Both the position numbers and the translations under genes were made by a program. A stretch of DNA of 64,000 bases, from positions 663,391,979 through 663,455,978 of the forward strand of contig NC_134355.1 of assembly GCF_048569485.1 (NCBI RefSeq), written 5' to 3'. The notes under the pieces are model-generated. The model did not search any database and had not been told where the DNA came from. It was given only the letters and a program-made list of their open reading frames with translations. How positions within the stretch are numbered: the stretch's first letter is position 1; every line of letters starts with the position of its first letter. Below are positions 25,401-33,474 of the stretch, piece by piece. The stretch is from Anomaloglossus baeobatrachus (lineage: Eukaryota > Chordata > Amphibia > Anura > Aromobatidae).

Positions 25401-26163
25401 GCCACAAACACAGCGTGGACTTGGTCCGCATGGCTGCGCAAGACACATGAGTGCCTTTTTGTTGCACTACCTCCAACATGACCCTCGTATTGTCAAAATT
25501 AGAAGTGATGATGAATACTGGCTTGCCACACTATTAGATCCCCGGTACAAGTCCAAATTTTGTGACATAATTCCAGCCATAGAAAGGGACGCACGTATGC
25601 AGGAGTATCAGCAGAAGCTGTTACTCGATCTTAGATCCGCTTTTCCACCAAACAACCGTGCAGGTGCAGGGAGTGAATCTCCCAGTTGTAACTTGACAAA
25701 CATGGGACGGTCTCGTCATCTTCAACAGTCTACCCGTACCAGTAGGACCGTATCTGGTGCTGGTAACAGCAATTTTATGGAATCTTTTAATAATTTTTTT
25801 AGACCCTCTTTTGCAAGGCCACCAGAGACAACAAGTCTGACACATAGTCAACGGCTGGAGAGGATGATACAGGAGTATCTCCAAATGAACATCGATGCCA
25901 TGACTGTGCAACTGGAGCCTTGCTCATTTTGGGCTTCAAATCTAGAAAAATGGCCAGAGCTCTCCAGTTACGCCTTGGAGATTTTGTCGTGTCCAGCTGC
26001 CAGCGTTGTCTCTGAACGTGTCTTCAGTGCTGCTGGGTGTGTGCTGACAGATAAGCGCACGCGTCTGTCCAGTGACAATGTGGACAGACTAACGTTCATC
26101 AAAATAAACAAGTCCTGGATCCACAAGGAATTTACTACCCCTGTGTCATCCTGGGGAGAGTAA
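22435..26163 (+). pseudogene. hAT-1 transposase, two in-frame stops
   Basis: Frame from MSGKMTDAGGKGKRRGGK to FTTPVSSWGE, 1,242 codons; the start is chosen at 22435 because a basic GK-rich N-terminus follows. Parts: basic tail; acidic low-complexity region; BED zinc finger (about 313-365: CKIC with HMNKYH); RNaseH-like core with TTDTWTS (about 573); VPCMAHVLNLVV; hATC dimerisation region (about 1176-1226: ASVVSERVFSAAG). TGA at 24853-24855 and TAA at 25102-25104 interrupt it, but the frame never shifts. The second catalytic Asp, in the CDN motif of the sister element, reads CNN here. Both facts argue that this copy is inactive. A single long exon with no obvious intron. Confidence 0.9.
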
Positions 26164-26164
26164 A

Positions 26165-26999
26165 TGCTTGTGGATTTGGAATGTGCTTGATGCAAATCAA
26201 AACATCCTGTTTGCAACTAGGGCACAAGTGCTGCCACTGAAGGGGTGGGTGTGTGTGGGGCACAATTTTTGGAAAAAAGGGAGACTCCACTTGGAGTAAC
26301 CCTTGCTTACATTGTTTTTAAAAGAAGCCAAGATGAACAGAGCTGGGATCAGGAAAAACTTTGCTACCTACCCCGGTGTCATCCTGGGGACGGTTAAGAA
26401 TAGCGTATTTTTGAATGTGCTTGATGCAAATCTAGCTGTGAAGTGTACAACTAGGGCACAAGTGCTGCCACTGAATGGGTGGGTGTGTGTGGGGCACAAT
26501 TTTTGGAAAAAATGGAGACTCCGCTTGGAATAACCCTTGCTTACATTGTTTTTCAAAGAAGCCAAGATGAACAAGTCATGGTTCAGCAAAGACTTTGCTA
26601 CCTACCCCGGTGTCATCCTGGGGACGGTTAAGAATAGCGTATTTTTGAATGTGTTTGATGCAAATCTAGCTGTGAAGTGTACAACTAGGGCACAACTGCT
26701 GCCACTGAATGGGTGGGTGTGTGTGGGGCACAATTTTTGGAAAAAAGGGAGACTCCGCTTGGAGTAACCCTTGCTTACATTGTTTTTAAAAGAAGCCAAG
26801 ATGAACAGAGCTGGGATCAGGAAAGACTTTGCTACCTACCCCGGTGTCATCCTGGGGACGGATAAGAATGGCGTATTTTTGAATGTGCTTGATGCAAATC
26901 TAGCTGTGAAGTGTACAACTGGGGCACAACTGCTGCCACTGAAGGGGTGGGTGTGTGTGGGCCCCAATTTTTGGAAAAAAGGGATACTCCGCTTGGAGT
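26165..26999 (+). repeat. 234-bp tandem repeat after hAT-1 transposase
   Basis: Four units with tgctgccactgaatgggtgg at about 26231, 26465, 26699 and 26933, exact 234-bp spacing. Each unit also holds gatgaacagagctgggatca and ccggtgtcatcctggggac, which match the final codons of the transposase (ending SSWGE and stop). The repeat therefore seems to have grown by duplicating the transposase's 3' end with its UTR. Confidence 0.85.
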
Positions 27000-27223
27000 C
27001 ACCTTGCGGTGTTTTACATGATTTTAGAAGGGCATGCCATGCCTATATCTGTGTCTCGTCCTCTTTTTCCTCGTAACGCTGTTTTGTTTTCGCATGAGTA
27101 TATGTCCTTGTCACTTTCCCATGTGTTTGTGTTGTGAGTTGTTTGTCACCTTCTGGACACCTTTGAGGGTGTTTTCTAGGTGTTTTTATGTGTTTGTGAT
27201 TGCCTGCCATTGTTTCCTATGCA

Positions 27224-27267
27224 GTTCGAGTTCGGTTCGTCGAACGTTCGACGAACCGAACTCGAAC
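27224..27267. promoter_or_regulatory. Perfect 44-bp subterminal palindrome of hAT-1
   Basis: Two 22-base arms, starting gttcgagttcggttcgtcga, read identically on both strands about 60 bp from the right end. GTTCG-type repeats also crowd the left subterminal region (12665-12800). Subterminal repeats are the transposase binding sites in studied hAT elements; binding here is inferred. Confidence 0.6.
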
Positions 27268-27467
27268 GGGACCTCCGTTCGGCGAGCCGACCTCGAGCCG
27301 AACCGCGACCGGTTCGCTCATCTCTAATGCTAATAGCTTAATAAGCTTATCCAGAAGGTAAGCTCGGCGGTGGGCCGCTATCTTGACACGTTTGAGGAGG
27401 TAGTGGGGAAAATGACTCTAAAGAAATGTATGGTGGTAATGAACAATAAATATTAATTATATATATA

Positions 27468-27540
27468 CTGCTCAAAAAAATAAACGGAACACTAAAATAC
27501 CATTTTCTTGTTTAAGTGTTCCCTTTATTTTTTTGAGCAG
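27468..27540. mobile_element. Tiny Tc1/mariner-type MITE
   Basis: A 73-bp near-palindrome with ends CTGCTCAAAAAAATAAA and the complement, bounded by TA on the left. A very widespread vertebrate MITE type; no coding capacity. Confidence 0.7.
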
Positions 27541-27568
27541 TGTATATATATAATATATATGTATTTTT

Positions 27569-27614
<46 letters not shown>

Positions 27615-27715
27615 ATATATACTAGAAGATGGCCCGATTCTACGCATCGGGTATTCTAGAATTTACGTATTGTGTAGTTAATGTTTGATTTTTGTTATAT
27701 ATATATATATATATA

Positions 27716-29361
27716 CAGTCAGGGCCAGAAATTTTTGGACAGTGACACAAGTTTTGTTATTTTAGCTGTTTACAAAAACATGTTCAGAAATACAATTATA
27801 TATATAATATGGGCTGAAAGTGCACACTCCCAGCTGCAATATGAGAGTTTTCACATCCAAATCGGAGAAAGGGTTTAGGAATCATAGCTCTGTAATGCAT
27901 AGCCTCCTCTTTTTCAAGGGACCAAAAGTAATTGGACAAGGGACTCTAAGGGCTACAATTAACTCTGAAGGCGTCTCCCTCGTTAACCTGTAATTAATGA
28001 AGTAGTTAAAAGGTCTGGGGTTGATTACAGGTGTGTGGTTTTGCATTTGGAAGCTGTTGCTGTGACCAGACAACATGCGGTCTAAGGAACTCTCAATTGA
28101 GGTGAAGCAGAACATCCTGAGGCTGAAAAAAATAAAAAAATCCATCAGAGAGATAGCAGACATGCTTGGAGTAGCACAATCAACAGTCGGGTACATTCTG
28201 AGAAAAAAGGAATTGACTGGTGAGCTTGGGAACTCAAAAAGGCCTGGGCATCCACGGATGACAACAGTGGTGGATGTTTGCCGCATACTTTCTTTGGTGA
28301 AGAAGAACCCATTCACAACATCAACTGAAGTCCAGAACACTCTCAGTGAAGTAGGTGTATCTGTCTCTAAGTCAACAGTAAAGAGAAGACTCCATGAAAG
28401 TAAATACAAAGGGTTCACATCTAGATGCAAACCATTCATCAATTCCAAAAATAGACAGGCCAGAGTTAAATTTGCTGAAAAACACCTCATGAAGCCAGCT
28501 CAGTTCTGGAAAAGTATTCTATGGACAGATGATACAAAGATCAACCTGTACCAGAATGATGGGAAGAAAAAAGTTTGGAGAAGAAAGGGAACGGCACATG
28601 ATCCAAGGCACATCACATCCTCTGTAAAACATGGTGGAGGCAACGTGATGGCATGGGCATGCATGGCTTTCAATGGCACTGGGTCACTTGTGTTTATTGA
28701 TGACATAACAGCAGACAAGAGTAGCCGGATGAATTCTGAAGTGTACCGGGATATACTTTCAGCCCAGATTCAGCCAAATGCCACAAAGTTGATCGGACGG
28801 CACTTCATAGTACAGATGGACAATGACCCCAAGCATACAGCCAAAGCTACCCAGGAGTTCATGAGTGCAAAAAAGTGGAACATTCTGCAATGGCCAAGTC
28901 AATCACCAGATCTTAACCCAACTGAGCATGCATTTCACTTGCTCAAATCCAGACTTAAGACGGAAAGACCCACAAACAAGCAAGACCTGAAGGCTGCGGC
29001 TGTAAAGGCCTGGCAAAGCATTAAGAAGGAGGAAACCCAGCGTTTGGTGATGTCCATGGGTTTCAGACTTAAGGCAGTGATTGCCTCCAAAGGATTCGCA
29101 ACAAAATATTGAAAATAAAAATATTTTGTTTGGGTTTGGTTTATTTGTCCAATTACTTTTGACCTCCTAAAATGTGGAGTGTTTGTAAAGAAATGTGTAC
29201 AATTCCTACAATTTCTATCAGATATTTTTGTTCAAACCTTCAAATTAAACGTTACAATCTGCACTTGAATTCTGTTGTAGAGGTTTCATTTCAAATCCAA
29301 TGTGGTGGCATGCAGAGCCCAACTCGCGAAAATTGTGTCACTGTCCAAATATTTCTGGACC
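27716..29361 (+). mobile_element. Tc1/mariner element, family B, intact transposase
   Basis: Left end CAGTCAGGGCCAGAAAT with TA at 27714-27715; right end is the complement of a GGTCCAGAAATATTTGGACA version, followed by TA-rich sequence. The outermost few bases of the right end differ from the left, so the terminus is slightly eroded. It sits in a TA microsatellite within the Helitron. Length about 1.65 kb, normal for Tc1. Confidence 0.9.
28075..29112 (+). CDS. Tc1-like transposase, intact frame
   Basis: 345 residues from MRSKELSIEVKQNILRLK to VIASKGFATKY, full Tc1 length with no stop or frameshift. N-terminal HTH (about 23-46: SIREIADMLGVAQSTVGYIL), second HTH region (about 80-105), then the catalytic core: D152 in ILWTDDTKINLY, D249 in QMDNDPKHT, E284 in DLNPTEHAF, giving the DD34E spacing of Tc1. 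GGGNVMAW glycine-rich box is at about 187-194. It would bind the inverted ends and move the element at TA sites. The full catalytic triad makes it a candidate active or recently active enzyme, though the right end is slightly eroded. Not a host gene. Confidence 0.93.
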   Translation: MRSKELSIEVKQNILRLKKIKKSIREIADMLGVAQSTVGYILRKKELTGELGNSKRPGHPRMTTVVDVCRILSLVKKNPFTTSTEVQNTLSEVGVSVSKSTVKRRLHESKYKGFTSRCKPFINSKNRQARVKFAEKHLMKPAQFWKSILWTDDTKINLYQNDGKKKVWRRKGTAHDPRHITSSVKHGGGNVMAWACMAFNGTGSLVFIDDITADKSSRMNSEVYRDILSAQIQPNATKLIGRHFIVQMDNDPKHTAKATQEFMSAKKWNILQWPSQSPDLNPTEHAFHLLKSRLKTERPTNKQDLKAAAVKAWQSIKKEETQRLVMSMGFRLKAVIASKGFATKY

Positions 29362-29394
<33 letters not shown>

Positions 29395-29794
29395 GTGTAG
29401 TTGCCAAGTGTTTGTGTAGGGTGCTGTACATGTTCTGGGTGTTGTCTGGGTGTGGCGGGGGTGAGAGCGGTGTTGTTTGTGTGTTGCGTTGTGTGTGTTG
29501 CGTTATTTGTGGAGCGCTGTGTGTCTGTAGCGTTGTGTGTGTGTTGCGCGGTTTGTTTGGGTGTGGGGTGTGTGTGTGTGTTTTGTGGGAGGTATGTTTT
29601 GTGCAATGTGTGTGTTGTGCGGTATGTGCGTATATTTGTGTGTGCCGCGGTGTTTGTGTGTTGGGTGTTGTGTGTGTGCGGTGTTGTCTGTGTGTGTGGG
29701 TGTCTGTGTAGGGCGGTGTTTGTGGTTCCCAGTGTGTGTGTGGTGTGTTGTGCAGTGCGTGTGTGGCGGTGTGTGTGTTTTGGGGGGAGGTGTG

Positions 29795-30003
29795 CACCCC
29801 CCATCGTGCTCCATCCCCCATGCTGCGCACCCCCCATCGTGCTCCATCCCCCATGCTGCGCACCCCCCCTCGTGCTCTATCCCCCATGCTGCGCACTCCC
29901 CATCGTGCTCCATCCCCCATGCTGCGCAATCCCAAACGTGCTCCCCGATTCTACGCGTCGGGTAGTCTAGAATTTACATATTGTGTAGTTAATGTATGAT
30001 TTT

Positions 30004-30041
<38 letters not shown>

Positions 30042-31110
30042 ATATATACATATATATATATAGATGTTGTTGTGTGTAGTTACCAAGTGTTTGTGTAGGG
30101 CGCTATACATGTTCTGGGTGTTGTCTGGGTGTGGCGGGGGGTGAGAGCGGTGTTGTTTGTGTGTTGCGTTGTTTGTGGAGCGCTGTGTGTCTGTAGCGTT
30201 GTTTGTGTGTGTTGCGCGGTTTGTGTGGGTGTGGGGTGTGTGTGTGTGTGTTTTGGGGGGAGGTACGTTTTGTGCAATGTGTGTGTTGTGCGGTATGTGC
30301 GTATATTTGTGTGTGCCGCGGTGTTTGTGTGTTGGGTGTTGTGTGTGTGCGGTGTTGTCTGTGTGGGTGTCTGTGTAGGGCAGTGTTTGTGGTTCCCAGT
30401 GTGTGTGTGGTGTGTTGTGCAGTCTGTGTGTGGCGGTGTGTGTGTGTGTGTTTTGGGGGGAGGTGTGCAACCCCCATTGTGCTCCATCCCCCATGCTGCA
30501 CACCCCCTATTGTGCTCCATCCCCCATGCTGCGCACCCCCCATCGTGCACCATCCCCCATGCTGCGCACCCCCCATCGTGCTCCATCCCCCATGCTGCGC
30601 ACCCCCCATCATGCTCCATCCCCCATGCTGTGCACCCCCCATCGTGCTCCATCCCCCATGCTGCGCACCCCCCATCGTGCTCCATCCCCCATGCTGCGCA
30701 CCCCCCCATCGTGCTCCATCCCCCATGCTGCGCACCCCCCATCGTGCTTCATCCCCCATGCTGCGCACTCCCCATCGTGCTCCATCCTCCATGCTGCGCA
30801 CTCCCAAACGTGCTCCATCCCCCATGCTGCACACTCCCAAACGTGCTCCATTCCCCATGGTGCGCACTCCCAAACGTGCTCAATCCCCCATGCTGCGCAC
30901 TCCCAAACGTGCTCCATCCCCCATGCTGCGCACTCCCCATCATGCTCCATCCCCCATGCTGCGCACCCCCCATTGTGCTCCATCCCCCATGCTGCGCACT
31001 CCCCATCGTGCTCCATCCCCCATGCTGCGCACTCCCCATCATGCTCCATCCCCCATGCTGTGCACCCCCCATCGTTCTTCATCCCCCATGCTGTGCACCC
31101 CCCATCGTGC
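29795..31110. repeat. 33-bp minisatellite, two blocks
   Basis: Units of 33 bp with gctccatcccccatgctgcg, in blocks at about 29795-29940 and 30465-31110, one in each Helitron unit. Since 33 is a multiple of three, repeats stay open in many frames on both strands (up to 436 codons). The predicted peptides are just the repeat translated and are not credible proteins. Confidence 0.9.
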
Positions 31111-31714
31111 TCCACAGTCACATATCAGACAGTATACACGCACACATCTGATCGCATACACTCACACCCCACTTCTGCCTGTGCCCTCCGGTGTGCGGTC
31201 CCAGCAGCTGTGCTGCACGCAGTGCTCCTCTGCCTTCTGCCGACACGCACACATCCGATCGCATACATGCACACATCCGATCGCATACACGCACACATCC
31301 GATCGCATACACTCACACATCCTATTGCATACACGCACACACTCACTGACGATATCGCACATACGCACTCACACACTCACAACATCCGGAGATACCACAT
31401 GCTTCCGGCCATGTGATCCTCCGGCAGGTCCTGGAAGGTCACTGCACGCACAGTATCACCGACTAGAAGCAAGCGATATCACGGGATGTTGTGAGTGTGT
31501 GAATGCGATCTGATGTGTGTGTGAGGTGTGTGTGAGAGTGAGTGTGATTAGTGATGAGCGAGCATGCTTGTAACTACTCGGTACTCGCACGAGTATCGCT
31601 GTACTCGGGCTGCTTGGCGGGGACCGAGTAATCTCGCGATACTCGTGCTGTATTCGTGGTCTTCATTTCTGCACGTTGGCGCTCTTTTGAGAGCCAGCCC
31701 TCATGCAGGGATTG

Positions 31715-32764
31715 AATAGGATAACTGAAGTGAGCACTAATATATATATATGTGAGTGCAAGCCAAAAATACGTACTATATATAAGAATAAGGCTGCACA
31801 TCAAACTTAGATAATGGTATAATGCCTCAAGCATATGAAAAAATATTGGAATATACAATGAAAAATGCTACTTGCTAATTTGAACATGTGAATAATGAAT
31901 TGCATACCTGCCATGAATATTAGGAAAAAGGAGATATTTAGCAATCGCATTGATCAATGTAACTGAGCCCCAAGGCCTCGTCAAGGCATATCTCTATATT
32001 GGGGTCCCTAGCTCTGTGACCCTAACTGTGTGTCATCTCATTGCAATTAAAAACTGCTATGGGTGGAGAGGGGTAACTAAGGACTTTCTTATATAGGAGA
32101 TGGAAAAAAACATGGCCGAAAGGGGCGGAGCTGTGTTCACATTCAGAAAAAAAACTACATATAACTGAATAGGATAACTGAAGTGAGCACTAATATATAT
32201 ATATATATATATGTGAGTGCAAGCCAAAAATACGTACTATATATAAGAATAAGGCTGCACATCAAACTTAGATAATGGTATAATGCCTCAAGCATATGAA
32301 AAAATATTGGAATATACAATGAAAAATGCTACTTGCTAATTTGAACATGTGAATAATGAATTGCATACCTGCTATGAATATTAGGAAAAAGGAGATATTT
32401 AGCAATCGCATTGATCAATGGGTGGAGAGGGGTAACTAAGGACTTTCTTTTTTTCCATCTCCTATATAAGAAAGTCCTTAGTTACCCCTCTCCACCCATA
32501 GCAGTTTTTAATTGCAATGAGATGACACACAGTTAGGGTCACAGAGCTAGGGACCCCAATATAGAGATATGCCTTGACGAGGCCTTGGGGCTCAGTTACA
32601 TTGATCAATGCGATTGCTAAATATCTCCTTTTTCCTAATATTCATAGCAGGTATGCAATTCATTATTCACATGTTCAAATTAGCAAGTAGCATTTTTCAT
32701 TGTATATTCCAATATATTTTCATATGCTTGAGGCATTATACCATTATCTAAGTTTGATGTGCAG
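31715..32764. mobile_element. Inverted-repeat insertion, possible Penelope-like retroelement
   Basis: Splits hAT-2 with a 16-bp target duplication (cctcatgcagggattg at 31699-31714 and 32765-32780). Inside: a forward unit (31715-32167), a second, partial forward unit (32168-32438) and an inverted copy (about 32453-32764). A long variable duplication points to target-primed retrotransposition rather than a DNA transposon. Tandem plus inverted partial copies resemble Penelope-type terminal structures. No hammerhead core matching the consensus was found in it. No coding capacity. Confidence 0.6.
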
Positions 32765-33004
32765 CCTCATGCAGGGATTGGCTGGCAGACCACTGCAATG
32801 CCACAGCCCTGTTAGTTGTGGAATTGCAGTGATTGGCCGGCCTGCACAGCGTGACCGAGCCTTTATACCGGCCGGCGCGCTGTGCTCTGCTCACAGCTAT
32901 CCAGACAGTCAGTGCAGGGAGAGTGTCGCTGATTCAGGGAAAGCTTTGCGGCCCTTTATAGCTTTTTCAGTTGCAGGGCTGCAAACAGTGTGACCAAAAG
33001 TCCT

Positions 33005-33205
33005 TCTCAGGACTATTCTAGTTGTATACAGGCAGGCAGGGTATAGCCAGGTCGGAGTACAGTAGCAGAGTCCTTCTCAGGACTATTGTTGCTATATACA
33101 GGCAGGTTATAGCCAGGTCTGAATACAGGCTAGTGACCAGAAGAGTCCTTGTCAGGACTATTGTACCAGTATACAGGCAGGCAGGCAGGCAGGGTATATA
33201 TAGCC
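33005..33205. repeat. ~70-bp repeat in hAT-2 leader
   Basis: Three imperfect units with agtccttctcaggactatt, tatacaggcaggcagggta and tagccaggt, upstream of the transposase start. Takes the position that the 136-bp satellite occupies in hAT-1. Confidence 0.75.
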
Positions 33206-33474
33206 ATTCCTAGTGGTGACCGTATACCAGCCTTCATCATATCTGGGGCTGGTGTACACAGTGTAAAACAGTCCAGATAGTGTCTGACTTGTCTGTAATT
33301 GTCGCTCCCCAAAAAAACATGTTAGGTTCTTATTGCGTCCGTGCTTGGTTTTTAAAACCGCACGTGTGTGCCTGTTGGTGGCAGCGTACAGGTGCACTTG
33401 TGTGCAATTTCCACAAACTTTGATATAACGCACAAGTAGTGAATATACACGTCAGCAGTGCACAGCATTGCAAA

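Larger units (their letters stand above)
12654..27326 (+). mobile_element. Giant hAT element with internal satellite (hAT-1)
   Basis: Termini TAGAGTTGAGCG (left) and the complement of TAGAGATGAGCG (right) are flanked by a perfect 8-bp duplication ATGCTAAT (12646-12653 and 27327-27334), the hallmark of hAT. Total length is 14,673 bp against the usual 3-5 kb. Parts in order: GTTCG-rich subterminal region, promoter-like region, 136-bp satellite (13435-22278, holding an inserted solo LTR), BED-finger transposase frame (22435-26163), four 234-bp repeats (26165-26999), GTTCG palindrome (27224-27267) and right end. The transposase frame has two in-frame stops, so this copy is not autonomous now. Confidence 0.92.
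27622..31548 (-). mobile_element. Minus-strand Helitron remains, two head-to-tail 3' ends
   Basis: Read on the minus strand, the left edge is a 3' Helitron end: hairpin CCCGATGCGTAGAATCGGG then CCATCTTCTAG, followed by a host T (A^T site). A second, related hairpin (ccgattctacgcgtcggg near 29944) with the same following sequence lacks the CTAG, so two units sit head to tail. The body holds GT-rich stretches, a 33-bp minisatellite and CA-rich segments. It is split by a Tc1 (27716-29361) and by hAT-2 (31549-38230); the rest continues after 38238. Superfamily call rests on the end hairpin and CTAG. Confidence 0.65.

Noticed and set aside
12654-27326. A satellite domain (e.g. centromeric) merely next to a hAT
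   Set aside because: The array starts and ends inside matching hAT termini with an 8-bp duplication outside, so it is internal to the element.
29172-31513. Long Cys/Val- or His/Pro-rich frames on both strands
   Set aside because: Products of GT-rich sequence and a 33-bp repeat whose length is a multiple of three; no start context or domain.
31960-32010. Hammerhead core in the 31715-32764 insertion (minus strand ttgacgaggccttggggctca)
   Set aside because: Only loosely like CTGANGA...GAAA; the GAAA element and stem pairing are missing.
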